Below, piece after piece: positions 24,001-30,360 of a DNA stretch of 64,000 bases. Each line of letters begins with the position of its first letter. Position 1 is the first letter of the stretch. Source of the stretch: Sisyra terminalis (Eukaryota > Arthropoda > Insecta > Neuroptera > Sisyridae); the NCBI GenBank assembly GCA_958496175.1, contig OY292277.1, forward strand, positions 45,705,050-45,769,049, in the 5' to 3' direction. The position numbers and the translations under genes are program-made. The notes below the pieces were generated by a model. That model ran no database searches, was not told the origin of the DNA, and was given only the letters and a program-made list of their open reading frames with translations.

Positions 24001-25630
24001 TTGCCATTTGTAAGTTTTGTCAGTGTTGGGTTGTGAATATTTCCAAGAAAGTTACTAATTTTCACATAATAGATTAACGATGTTATGGAAATACAATCGT
24101 AGGCAAAAGTACATAAAAATAAAACCAATAAGTTTTTAACGACTTAGTGAATCAATTTAAAATTTTCACAGGTGCTTTAATATTAAATAAGGACCATTCA
24201 ATGAAATTTTAAGTTGCCTGGTAGCATTTTGACATACCTCCATAACATCCTTAAATTGGTGGTTCATATTCCTTTTAGTGACACCTTTCCACCCAGTCCT
24301 TTTGTTATATAAAATATTATAATTCCAATGATACTATCTTCATTATATTATTACTCTGTTTTAAATATATGCAATTGTAATGAAATATTATAGTTCTAAA
24401 TACAGATGCTTTGCATTTCTATAGAATGTATGCTGGAATTAAAAAAAATAATAATAATTCCTATTCAATTCTTGGAGGTGTTTAAGTTACATCGAATGCA
24501 AAAAAGGGAATCAGATGTTAGGTTCTTACCATTACTTTCGGTAGAACGGACGTCCGGACATGCTTGATACTTGAGGACGAGTCGGGAATCGTCTGTGCAA
24601 CTTTCGGCTCGCGATAATGGGTAAACACAATCACCTGAACCCCGGTTATAGGTGAACGTAAAGGGGGCACCTTTGAACGGACATGGAACCGGCTCCGCCG
24701 GTGGATCCGACCGAAACATGGAAAATAATGGTGCATCGCCAGTGATACCTTCGCAGATTTCCCGTAGTGGAGCTTTGGCCACACAATACGCTACACAGGA
24801 AAAAAAGGGGGTGAAATTAGGGGGTGAGCAATAGTGGATGCAATTGGATATACTTACTTTCCTTGAATTGCAAGACGCTTGGGTGTCTTTGGTTGATCAC
24901 AACACATCGATAACAATCCTCAATTCTGAAATGAGATGATTAAAATTGTTAAGAAATTACTAAGTGTTTGGTACCTTACTAAAAAAGGAGGTAAACTTGG
25001 AATTTTCAATCAATTTATGATGGATTTGAAGAGCCAAATACGATTTGAGTTTGTTAATAAGAAATGGTGGTTCATAAAAAAATTAGTGAGGAACCACTTT
25101 TATCATCCAATTGGATTGAGGTCTAAGGTTAAAAGTTTGAAAACTTATGTAAACTTTTTTGAGGGTTGAAAATTTGAGTTAAAAAGAAAAATACTTACGA
25201 TGTATATTCGTGGATGAGGAATTTATCCATGTCTCTTTCGACGCATTTTCCCTTGGTTTCCATATGCGTGGCATTGATGGTAATCAAATGAACAACCCCC
25301 GATTGAAACCACCGGCCAGCCCATTCACTCGGAAACTCGCAACTAGGACTGGAGGCAATGCCGGCTGAAAATTCAGAAGAAGAAAAAAATCAATCTCAAT
25401 TTGTATCTACAAGCACAATAAATTTCCGACACGTCATTAATTAATACCACGCGAAGACAGATAAGGTCGGGATTTTGCTACGGGGGGTTGTTCCACCCCG
25501 ACAGCATCATTCGTGTTTTGTAACCCATTTGGAATTTGCACCTGATACACAGCCGATTCGAACACATTTCGCTCTTTTTTCACCATAAAACACCCAGTAC
25601 TATAAGCAGAGCTTTTAAACAAGCGAACAT
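1..25630 (-). CDS. Secreted cysteine-rich insect protein, DUF7042-DUF7045-type family, 11 exons, 3' partial
   Basis: Eleven minus-strand exons join in phase to give about 669 residues before the window edge. I see a signal peptide (residues 1 to about 18), then four cysteine-rich modules. Module 1 has CEFPSEW and GRWFQSG (21-35) with a CYRC pair (72-75). Module 2 has CPFKGAPFTFTYNRG (127-141), ESCTDDSRL (153-161) and QACPDV (166-171). Module 3 has WKEGSTR (187-193) and YRCFVYE. Module 4 has CRFPVWL (283-289), WHSLD (295-299), LVCHSI, HVTSGCKSGYVCM and later YSCHGSWEENG (532-542). From memory this is the insect DUF7042/7043/7044/7045 family of uncharacterised secreted or surface proteins; function and substrate are unknown to me. 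Odd points are a His/Gly/Pro-rich insert in exon 6, an Asn/Ser/Gly-rich insert in exon 10, a furin-like RRKRR (478-482) and a weak first donor. Family assignment is firm at motif level; domain numbering is from memory. Confidence 0.88.
187..1100 (+). pseudogene. Two tandem copies of a decayed LINE reverse-transcriptase segment
   Basis: Positions 187-610 and 686-1100 are direct repeats offset by about 498 bp. Inside each (302-361 and 802-861) the + strand can be read GKEVSQGCCLFLILFNILSE and GKEVNQGCRLFLILFNILSE. This matches the G-x-RQGC-LSP-LFN motif of non-LTR reverse transcriptases. No longer frame survives. The downstream part of each copy (GGGGCGGCATAATTTT region) is shared too. Confidence 0.6.
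1741..1838 (+). repeat. Dispersed repeat shared with 27862-27955
   Basis: About 95 bp (AGATGTTTT, ATAACCACC, GCGGCAT, CCTAAATCC, CCACTG in order) is repeated at 27862-27955 in the same orientation with substitutions. The family is unknown to me; a GGGGCGGCAT piece also occurs in the LINE-derived repeat at 415. Confidence 0.6.
2490..2665 (+). repeat. Inverted repeat with hammerhead-ribozyme-like core
   Basis: On the + strand, TTGATGA (2582-2588) is followed by GATTGC-TTG-GCAATC (2590-2604), a perfect 6-bp stem with a 3-nt loop, and then GAAA (2605-2608). That is the order of a hammerhead core (CUGANGA, stem II, GAAA), with C3 changed to T. CCA before and TGG after could form stem I. An inverted partial copy (ATACGTATTTCGAT) lies at 2524-2540. 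Penelope-like elements are known to carry such motifs. The flanking TTTGAACAAAAGTTC is also palindromic. Confidence 0.5.
2697..3768 (+). mobile_element. RTE-like LINE-derived element, degenerate
   Basis: The head CTAGCTGATCCCCGCGATTT with CGTCTGCG, an internal AAATTCGGTTGTTGCGTTCTT block, and the tail CAAGTAGTTTTGGAGCC, AAACAAACAATCAAA and AATAATAGATATAGATA match the conserved ends of a widespread insect non-LTR (RTE-type) repeat as I remember it. No coding frame longer than 60 codons survives. The clade name is inference. Confidence 0.5.
4066..4452 (-). CDS. Exon 10: YSCHGSWEENG module with Asn-rich insert
   Basis: 387 nt between TTTGCAG and G|GTATGT. It encodes residues about 531-659: YSCHGSWEENGTSYLIASP, RYCFIYNF, then about 45 residues rich in Asn, Ser and Gly (NNNNGQSSSS onwards), then LLQLTAFADNCHRL and GWTMNLTFNG. 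The conserved cysteine spacing flanks a low-complexity insert, as in exons 5 and 6. A 61-bp intron separates it from exon 9. Confidence 0.93.
4514..4747 (-). CDS. Exon 9: KKCPHLGRY segment with furin-like RRKRR
   Basis: 234 nt between TTCTTCAG and G|GTATAA. It encodes residues about 453-530: KKCPHLGRYTVVN, GIDRRKRRQNA, then single cysteines in ECVSP, SVGCASS and SSCANS. The basic cluster RRKRR (478-482) fits a proprotein convertase site and would lie between cysteine modules of a secreted protein; this is inference. The opposite strand is also open here but is only a shadow. Confidence 0.92.
4809..4883 (-). CDS. Exon 8: EEACRNFD segment
   Basis: 75 nt between ATTCCAG and GTAAGA. It encodes IEENSEEACRNFD and NTPFTTLI. 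The flanking introns are only 58 and 61 bp, typical of compact insect introns, and phase is kept. Confidence 0.9.
4942..5009 (-). CDS. Exon 7: CKSGYVCMVF segment
   Basis: 68 nt between TTACAG and G|GTAATA. Joined to exon 6 it reads SGCKSGYVCMVFHKRDSNVIEVQRS, continuing the fourth module. Phase is continuous on both sides. Confidence 0.92.
5010..5899. other. Intron 6 sequence next to exon 7; nothing recognised
   Basis: AT-rich intronic DNA between the exon 7 acceptor and a fold-back element. I see no frame, repeat or RNA gene in it. Confidence 0.6.
5900..6722. mobile_element. Fold-back element, family A (TA target, GGGTGATTTTTT ends)
   Basis: The left arm (5900-6162) and right arm (6454-6722) are near-perfect inverted repeats of about 265 bp around a 290-bp loop. 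The ends read TA-GGGTGATTTT and AAAATCACCC-TA, suggesting a TA target duplication. Matching landmarks are the GCTCTACAAAAGTGCC, GACTTTGAGCGAGG and CACAGCGTGTGAATA blocks and their complements. No transposase is present, so it is a non-autonomous DNA element, possibly Tc1/mariner-mobilised. Confidence 0.85.
6744..6998. mobile_element. hAT-type MITE, copy 1
   Basis: The 255-bp element starts CAGGGATAGCAAACC and ends TTAGCCATCACTG, imperfect terminal inverted repeats with CAG/CTG termini as in hAT elements. The flanking 8-mers ATATAAGC and ATATAGTC match at 6 of 8 positions, fitting an aged 8-bp target duplication. A second copy lies near 40312-40553. Confidence 0.7.
7098..7340 (+). pseudogene. 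Mariner-type transposase, N-terminal remnant
   Basis: An 80-codon frame carries VAKYQSVISFFLGKG, IIQHLQKVFGEFAES and YQGIDHFKTDRTSLEDDP. This fits the N-terminal helix-turn-helix region of mariner transposases (R-x-VI-F-G-K, FKRGRTS-EDEPRSGRPS). The frame ends at a stop just where the linker would be, and no DDE catalytic region follows. A dead fragment in intron 6 of the gene, with no terminal repeats found. Confidence 0.6.
7555..9295. repeat. Tandem array, about nine units of about 190 bp
   Basis: The marker TATGTTTATAAC recurs near 7583, 7777, 7964, 8150, 8340, 8531, 8727, 8945 and 9132, spacings 186-218 bp. Units also share TCTACATCTTTTCCAAT, AAAGTAGGAAGAAAC and AAATTCCCAGACATTCCC. Units are diverged by substitutions and small indels, so the array is old. 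It lies in intron 6, and the last unit decays within about 40 bp of the exon 6 donor at 9300. Confidence 0.95.
9301..9688 (-). CDS. Exon 6: CRFPVWL / WHSLD module with His-rich insert
   Basis: 388 nt between TTGCAG and TG|GTAATT. It encodes residues about 276-404: CRFPVWLTEHHTWHSLD, YRFSQRNATLRV (with a possible N-glycosylation site NAT), a roughly 50-residue His/Gly/Pro/Ala/Ser-rich insert containing three HHH runs, then GGEVRLVCHSILQ and VQIVAHVTSG. The last codon is completed to Cys by exon 7. The insert looks like low-complexity expansion inside an otherwise conserved domain. The donor lies only some 20 bp from the end of a tandem satellite array. Confidence 0.94.
9770..12260. other. Intron 5, gene-side part; no features recognised
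   Basis: AT-rich intronic DNA with scattered T and A runs. The only open frames are about 60 codons and show no family resemblance. I see no repeat with a second copy in the window. Confidence 0.55.
12265..12870. repeat. Fold-back repeat with CGTTTGTGAAAATCAACTTT arms
   Basis: Sequence around 12423-12565 is inverted at 12598-12738: TTTTCATCGTTTGTGAAAAT against ATTTTCACAAACGATGAAAA, TGAACACT against GTGTTCAA, and ACACATTATGTGTTTTTGAA against TTCAAAAACACATAATATGC. A further copy of the CGTTTGTGAAAATCAACTTT word is at 12361. Weak outer complementarity (CCTTAATATG at 12278 with CATATTAAGG at 12830) extends it. Probably a degenerate fold-back transposon. Confidence 0.7.
12880..14610. other. Intron 5; no features recognised
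   Basis: AT-rich unique sequence. Short frames here lack any recognisable motif and overlap on both strands, so I do not call them. Confidence 0.55.
14611..15670. mobile_element. Fold-back element, family B, copy 1
   Basis: Terminal inverted arms of about 315 bp (14611-14930 and 15357-15670) begin TA-GGGTGTCCGTTATTTCCC and end GGGAAATAACGGACACC-TTA. Shared inverted landmarks include GCGATCGC, GTGCCGGAATCATGTTAC, GCTCTACAAAAAAGG and CACTCCATTAAAAGTTATTC. The loop of about 430 bp encodes nothing. The second copy at 42973-44003 shares arms and loop. Confidence 0.9.
16626..17100. mobile_element. hAT-like CGAT-rich repeat remnant
   Basis: 16715-16790 (GTTTTATGAACGATATTTAA, ATCATAGCACC, CCGTTCATGAT) is found inverted at about 33405-33480. 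The right part (16995-17095) carries many ATCGAT/CGATGTT words and ends TTGTTGCATTCCTA. Its relative at 33485-33530 ends TTTGCATCCCT. The TAGGGATGCAA-type end plus subterminal CGAT repeats recalls Ac-like hAT elements. A TAGGGTGTCC start at 16630 may be a piece of a family B fold-back. Confidence 0.45.
17524..17590 (+). ncRNA. Hammerhead ribozyme-like motif (Penelope-like element type)
   Basis: CTGAAGA (17540-17546) fits CUGANGA. It is followed by a perfect stem II GCAGA (17548-17552) with TCTGC (17560-17564) and a 7-nt loop, then GAAA (17565-17568), then ACGTC with the minimal palindromic stem III and cleavage-site C at 17572. TTGC just before (17536-17539) pairs with GCAA just after (17573-17576) as stem I. 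All conserved core bases of a type I minimal hammerhead are present. No reverse transcriptase is nearby, so it is probably a solo remnant. Confidence 0.65.
17600..20250. other. Intron 5; a (TA)n microsatellite and otherwise nothing recognised
   Basis: AT-rich unique sequence with short overlapping frames on both strands and no motif. A run of TA dinucleotides lies at 18270-18293. Confidence 0.55.
18270..18293. repeat. (TA)n microsatellite
   Basis: About a dozen TA dinucleotides in a row. Confidence 0.95.
20255..21395. repeat. Tandem array, about five units of 180-250 bp
   Basis: The marker GGACTACTCT (or variants) recurs near 20485, 20732, 20912, 21140 and 21379. Each unit also has GCTCTAAATG-CCATAATTTCTTT, GACGTTTATAACGGCTGAGA, AATCATCCCCTATTTTTCCA, AACGATTTGAACCTTCAA and ACGTATACC-ATTCAAT. 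Units differ by indels, so the period varies. It lies in intron 5 and is unrelated to the 190-bp array in intron 6. Confidence 0.9.
21400..22166. other. Intron 5 next to exon 5; nothing recognised
   Basis: Unique sequence with a somewhat more G+C-rich last 200 bp. The ACTTACCGGTGG region at 22161 is the exon 5 donor. Confidence 0.5.
22167..22460 (-). CDS. Exon 5: WKEGSTR / YRCFVYE module
   Basis: 294 nt between CAACAG and G|GTAAGT, phase 1 on both sides. It encodes residues about 178-275: CLAEWKEGSTRYMVGRV, EDQYRCFVYERI, then a Gly/Ala-rich stretch (GGGSATGAVSAANGHRGGG) that looks like a lineage insertion, then YIIAQSGDASCSG and EGSRTIKL. It is the most GC-rich exon of the gene and sits between introns of 2.1 and 12.5 kb. 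Confidence 0.95.
22461..23280. other. Intron 4, first part; nothing recognised
   Basis: AT-rich intron sequence without frames or repeats that I can match elsewhere, except that a GATAGTGCCTGAAATGGTA word at 23140 recurs near 23803. Confidence 0.5.
23290..23500. repeat. Inverted repeat with hammerhead-like core on the minus strand
   Basis: On the minus strand CTGAGGA (23359-23365) is followed by GATTGC-TTG-GCAATC (complement of 23343-23357), a perfect 6-bp stem, and GAAA (complement of 23339-23342). CCA before and TGG after can pair as stem I, a complete CUGANGA-stem II-GAAA core. The right arm (23443-23492) is an inverted copy of 23350-23410 (CACTGAAGAAGATTGC, GACCACT, GTTACGGAGTGATT). Related to the repeat at 2490-2665. 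Confidence 0.6.
23630..24126. repeat. Duplicated repeat segment, two direct copies
   Basis: 23632-23790 and 23928-24124 share GTTTCAACTGTCATTT, GTGAATATTTCC, AAGAAAG-TACT, ATAATAGATTAA, GATGTTATGG, ATACAATCG and CAAAAGTACATAAAAATA. A weaker third copy is at about 45893-45990 and a short inverted piece at about 24231-24255. Family unknown. Confidence 0.7.
24530..24790 (-). CDS. Exon 4: CPFKGAPFTFTYNRG module
   Basis: Acceptor GTGTAG after a C/T run and donor G|GTAAGA bound 261 nt. It encodes residues about 91-177, with YCVAKAPLREIC, CPFKGAPFTFTYNRG, CVYPLSRAESC, DDSRLVLKYQACPDV and STES. The six regularly spaced cysteines and the DDSRL-QACPD motif are strongly typical of the family's second domain. 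Base composition is much richer in G+C than the flanking introns. Confidence 0.95.
24858..24925 (-). CDS. Exon 3: CYRCVV module
   Basis: A 68-nt exon between ATTTCAG and GTAAGT, joined in phase on both sides. It encodes EDCYRCVVINQRHPSVLQF, a paired-cysteine segment that completes the first module. The upstream intron is 273 bp and the downstream one 67 bp. Confidence 0.92.
25199..25364 (-). CDS. Exon 2: CEFPSEW-GRWFQSG module
   Basis: Bounded by TTTTCAG acceptor and GTAAGT donor, 166 nt, entering in phase 1 and leaving in phase 2. It encodes residues about 13-68 with CEFPSEW, AGRWFQSG, a predicted N-glycosylation site NAT and KGKCVERD. The CxFPxxWxGxWFQSG pattern is the hallmark that led to the family call (DUF7044-like). 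Confidence 0.93.
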
Positions 25631-25691
25631 ACCGAGAGGGTGGTTTGGGGGTGCAATAGTTGCACAAGGAAATGTGTCGCGAGGATTTAGC
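25448..25691 (-). other. Alternative or longer first exon candidate
   Basis: From a TTATAG that could be an acceptor, 81 codons stay open and end at G|GTATTA, in phase with exon 2 after an 83-bp intron with a good pyrimidine tract. The frame contains CNYCTPKPPSRYVRLF and ESAVYQVQIPNG, which I do not recognise. It would leave the protein without a visible signal peptide. The same ATTTATAG could instead act as a TATA-like element upstream of the ATG at 25630. RNA evidence would decide. Confidence 0.3.
25594..25630 (-). CDS. Exon 1: start codon and signal peptide
   Basis: ATG at 25630-25628 begins MFACLKALLIVL; one further G joins the next exon to make AGIASSPSCEFP. This gives a short, strongly hydrophobic leader ending just before the first conserved cysteine, as expected of a secreted protein. 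The donor at 25593-25592 reads GTGTTT, which is weak. The alternative is a longer exon 25448-25691 in another frame, open from a TAG that could be an acceptor and ending at a donor G|GTATTA, also in phase with exon 2. That alternative gives no signal peptide and no recognisable sequence, so I prefer this start. Confidence 0.6.
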
Positions 25692-25699
25692 CTATAAAT

Positions 25700-26865
25700 T
25701 AAGTGGCTTTGCCAGGAACATTTGTAGCGCCCGATTTTCCCCAGTGTCTTCCTCTTATTTACATATGCATCATAAAATGTTTAATGTCTGAAACTTTTTC
25801 CCATCACCTCCACCAACGTTATCTTCGTATTCTAATACGACATGATTAATACCATATTGACCATCTTAAATAAGAATGCAACTGAAAAAGTAGAAAACCG
25901 AAAAGCTAAAACAAGACCGCATTTACATCCCCCTAAAGAACTATTTCAAACGCAAATAATTGCCAAGGAAATTTATTGTGATTGAATTTCAAAGATAAAC
26001 TTAAAACTTTAACATAATAAAATGACACATTAAACTCAAATTAAAAATAAGAAAAAAAAAGTATTACATTTTTTAAATTAACCCAAAACCATAAACAACC
26101 CTTTACTGTTTCCAAGAAACTTCCATTTAATTCATTTTTAAGCCTTTTTTATTAGCCTGCTTTAAACTGCCGAAAAAAAAACGGCCATCCCTTGAAACGG
26201 ATGGCATAGTTTAAGTGTGGAGAAAAAAAGCCGAGTTTTGTTGTGATACATGTTACACCATAAAGCTCAAAAGCTCGCGCATGGATTTTGCAAAGTGGTT
26301 TATAATGGAAATTTTTTTCGAAAAATAAAAAGCGTTGATTTATACGGGAAAATATTAAAATTAAATCATGGTGAGAGGTGAAAAGCTAATGGTCGCATAA
26401 AACGGGGAAATAAAACAGTGGCGCACGTAGTATATTTTATTGTCGCTAAATCACGTCTTTTGGTTTTTAACGGGATTTATACGAGACATATCACGATCGT
26501 TTATGACTTACTTTAAAATCTGGAATTATTTTTCCCTTTTATGGGTGGCAATGTTGGATACCACCATACGCTATTCATTTGTTTTGTAATGTATCTGATC
26601 AGGTTATCTAAAAGTTGGTCATAAAGTTGATTACATTTTTGAATTGGATTTAGCTTTTTCTAGATTCAATTAAATGTTGGTTTTTTCTCAAGACACAAAC
26701 CTATTATAGTGAAATTATGAGTGAAATTCTTAAGTTTTGACCGTTTTTTTTTCAGCATTTATGGCCAATATTCTTAGAAAATTTGGAGCTAATTTTTAAT
26801 TTTGACGAACAAGAAGTCAAATATTAACTTTATTCCAAAGGTAATACATACATATAGACTATAAG
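25700..26865. other. Upstream flank of the gene; a nested hairpin and paired AAAGCTC words
   Basis: No frame. At 26159-26214 TTTAAACT-(16)-GCCATCC-(8)-GGATGGC-AT-AGTTTAAG forms a nested inverted repeat. Two AAAGCTC words lie at 26262-26276 in a block with TAAAGCTC and AGCTCGCGC. Confidence 0.5.
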
Positions 26866-26866
26866 C

Positions 26867-27400
26867 TACGTAAAAAAAAAATCACATGATAGAAGTGAAA
26901 CCTTCAAAATGAGAGCTTCAGGATAATGAAATGAATGTAAAAGATTTCGAGAGTTGGATAATTTTAGGGTTTAGTTGTGATAAATGATATGATAGGTTTA
27001 TGGTAATAGAAGTTTTAAATAAATACTTTAGTTTTAATTTGCTCAATTAATATATCATTGGAATACGAGTAATTATGTCGAGTGCAAAGACCAAGTAGAA
27101 AACATCGAGAGGCCGTTCCCACCCTCAGCCAATCACAGCTGGGTGATCAAAAATCAGTGGATGAATCAAGCAGAAAACGTAAAGAAGGCGTTCCCACCAA
27201 CAGCCCATCACAGCTGGATGTCGAAAATCAATTGAAAAACCTTGAAGAAAACAGAGAGAAGCCGTTCCCACTAACAACTAATCACAGCTGGATGATCAAA
27301 TATCAATGGATTAACGATGCAGTAAACATAGATAAGGCGTTCCCACCAACAACCAATCACACCAATAAAACCTTTTGAATTCTATGTAGACTTTTGTCAT
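26867..27400 (+). repeat. Dispersed repeat with four-unit minisatellite of about 75 bp
   Basis: The unit marker GCGTTCCCACC (or GCCGTTCCC) occurs at about 27111, 27187, 27261 and 27336, with CAATCACAGCTGG and GATCAAAAATCA between. The whole segment, including upstream TAGGGTTTAGTTGTGATAA and ATATATCATTGGAATA, has a relative at 61130-61590 with three units. The open frame across it (27082-27378) arises because the unit length is a multiple of three; it is not a convincing protein. Confidence 0.8.
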
Positions 27401-27861
27401 TCTTTGTGCTTTGGTATCACTAAAGACTCAAGTCGCAATTATATTTTGCATTTAGATACAAACAATTGAAGGAAAATGCAATTTTGATAATGTAATAAAA
27501 ATTCATACTATTTATTTACTTTCATAGGGTTTTTGGTATTATTACAGATTATTGAAATATAATCTAAATAAAACATAATGCATCAAGCCTGGAAAGTATT
27601 TTATGCAAAAAAAGCCAACTTTCAAAAACGAACTTTCAATATTTGTGCGAGTTGGTGGTACTGTTAGCAAAATGCGATATATTTTTTCCAAGTATTTACA
27701 TCTAAATATTCGCCGAAGAGTTTTGGATATAACTTTTGTCAGTATCTTTTATTTGGGTTGGTTGAAAAGTTTTTAGTTATTGATAACTCTACTGAATTCT
27801 TCTAAATATGGATTGGTTTGTGAGTAAAATATTTGAAAATATTTCAAATATTTGAAAATTA

Positions 27862-27955
27862 GATGTTTTATCTTGATAACCACCATGTTATGGAACAAGG
27901 GCGACATAACTATTGAGGCCTAGGGCGGCATCGAACCTAAATCCGCCACTGGATT
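27862..27955 (+). repeat. Second copy of the dispersed repeat at 1741
   Basis: Same order of words as at 1741-1838 (AGATGTTTT, ATAACCACC, GCGGCAT, CCTAAATCC, CCACTG). Here it also contains GGGCGACATAACTATTGAGG. Confidence 0.6.
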
Positions 27956-28081
27956 TAGATCAAACCAAAGTACAATGGAACAAGTACACAGAGTGGTTAA
28001 AGGAATTACAAATGCTGTAAAAAATAAATAACTCTGTATGGAAAACATCAGGTTTGAGTACCTTAAGATTACTTTAATAAG

Positions 28082-29157
28082 TAGGGGAGACCGAGTACAA
28101 AAGTAACAATTTGTAGTTTTACCTTGATTTCTGGCTGGGTGTTATTATTGCCATTAAATGAATATAACCACATATAAATTTAGTTTATGTTCTTCACAAT
28201 AGTAACTTGATTTATTAAATTATGGTGTGTTTTATATGAATAACACAGAGTTAAAAAAAATTGTCAGTTGTTACTTTTGACCACGTAGGCAGGTCGAAAG
28301 TAACAAGACTGCTAAGGGTTGCTAATGAAAACATAGTACAAGTTAAATCAACAGATTACTTATTTAAAGACTTTATATTAATGATATAAACCAAATTTAG
28401 CATTTTAAATATTAAAAAAATATATATTTTAAGGATATGAATCAATTGAATGCCGCGACAACGTATAAGAACTACTGCAGGAAGATCTACCGACACGGAA
28501 ATGTATCGAAAACCATTCTATTGAAGTAGATATTCATAAAAATATGATGTTAATAATAAAATCATAACGAGGACAAAAGTAACATAATACTTTGGTACCC
28601 TAGGGGGCTATGTTACTTTTTTACCTATTCTCATTTTTAATAAAATGTGTAATATAACTTTAAAACGGAACGTGCTAGACAAAAATGAATTTAAACAATA
28701 TACAATTTATCTTACCAACAATGGGTATGCAAGCATTCGGATTGCTATGATTCTTTTACGACTATGTAAACAATAAATAAGAAAACGTCGAAAAATTTAC
28801 TTTTGGCTCGTTAAAACACATTACGTCCTATTATATAACCTAAAAACGCACTGCGCACGCGTCAACTTAATGCAATTGAGGGGAGTGCTCTCATGGTTTA
28901 TAAAATACACAAGTGGCCTCATGCGCCACGTGACGTATGCAGAAGAAATTCGTACATATCTTTAGACTAATTAAAATTTCAAAATTCTTCGTATGACGTC
29001 ATTTTTTTTTCTAATTGGGCAACCTGTGTAATTTATAAACCTTGTAGTGCTCTAGGCTATCACCTGATGGCAGCGAAACGATGTTCACCAATTGGATAAA
29101 CCTAGCAAGCATTTGTTACTTTCGACCTGCCGTTACTTTTATACCCAGTCTCCCCTA
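28082..29157. mobile_element. DNA transposon-like element with 24-bp terminal inverted repeats
   Basis: The left end TA-GGGGAGACCGAGTACAAAAG and the right end (read inward) TA-GGGGAGACTGGGTATAAAAG, both continuing TAAC, match at 21 of 24 positions; TA flanks both. Inside, GTTACTTTTGACC, AGGTCGAAAGTAACAA and TTACTTTCGACCTGCC are repeated subterminally in both orientations. No transposase frame is present, so it looks non-autonomous, or too decayed to read. The superfamily is uncertain. Confidence 0.8.
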
Positions 29158-29479
29158 CCTTATGTAAAATTTTAGACTTTCATAGTTTCTTTTTCTGTAC
29201 TTCAAAATGCCTAATATAAGAGTTATAAATATAAGAATGTAATTTCTTCTAAATCAAGAGTGGTAAATGAAATTATTGTTAGTGAGAGATAATGAGCACT
29301 TTGTTGCATGTATTTAAACTTTTTAATTAGAGTATTTTGCATAAAAAGCTCTCATTTCACCAGCTGACAAATGACTCGTTTAAAGCCCAGCACCGAAAAA
29401 CGAGAATACCATCATTAAAGTCACTAAAATCATGCACGGGGAATAAAAAAAAAACGTGAAAATATTTTCATTTAAATAA

Positions 29480-30360
29480 ATGACCCAGTCGCGGCGACAA
29501 AATTCATTTTGACGAAGTGTAAAATTATACGAAAAATTCCCGTTCGACGGTACGGCCATCCTTGTCGTGTCCAGTTCCCGTTTTCGTGTTCGCGACCGAG
29601 CAAACGAGTCGAATACAATTTATAAAATGGCTCAAATGGTTAAATGGACTTGGCAGGAAATGAAAACAATATTATATGTAGAGCTGCATGCGCTTTATGT
29701 TTGTCTATTGAGACAGGAGAAATGCATGGGGACCCCGGGTAAGGATGGCAGGGTTGTAAAACAATGTATGAATGTGAACGAGACGGGGAATAGGGGAGTC
29801 GTGAGGATCAAAATGGAAACTAAAGGTTTATCTTGTCGGGGAACGGGTGGGAAAACTCGGCCGGGATGAGGTGGTGTCGAGAGGAAAAACCACTGGAGAC
29901 TCAGGTGTCTGTACAACAGCGATGTCCCGAAGGAGCCCGAGCCAAGGAACGAGCAAGTCGACGACTCGCACATCTCCAAATGCACTGCAATTTTCCACAT
30001 CTTCCAAGTCCAGAATCTTATTAGCACTTTGTAAATAATTTAAACTGTTTATTTCCAACATATAACACTCCAGAAAAGTGAACACTCAAAAACGCTTAAA
30101 TTTCTTCGCGTAACAAAAAGACGATTGAAAAATGATTCGTATAGAGAACGTGAAAATTGTCTCGAGATGACATTTTCCAAGTGTAGCTTTTCCGAGAGAC
30201 AATGAAAGACGAGACGAGACAAGGAAAATCACGGAAAGGTATCGCACATTTACTATAGAAACTTTAAAGTAAAAGTCGGAAAACGGGGTATTTACAAGTT
30301 TTATGGACATAATGGACGGGTGGGACAGGGATTGGTGTTACGAGGGTTCAACTAGTTGGC
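29480..30360. promoter_or_regulatory. G+C-enriched unique block, candidate cis-regulatory DNA
   Basis: CpG-containing unique sequence (CGACGGTACGGCC, CGCGACCGAGCAAACGAG and similar) inside AT-rich surroundings. Frames of 63-110 codons overlap on both strands with no motif, so I read it as non-coding. The role is inference. Confidence 0.3.

Noticed and set aside
27082..27378. 98-codon frame with internal repeats, tempting as a repetitive protein
   Set aside because: Produced by a 75-bp minisatellite whose length is divisible by three; the homologous copy at 61.4 kb is not open.
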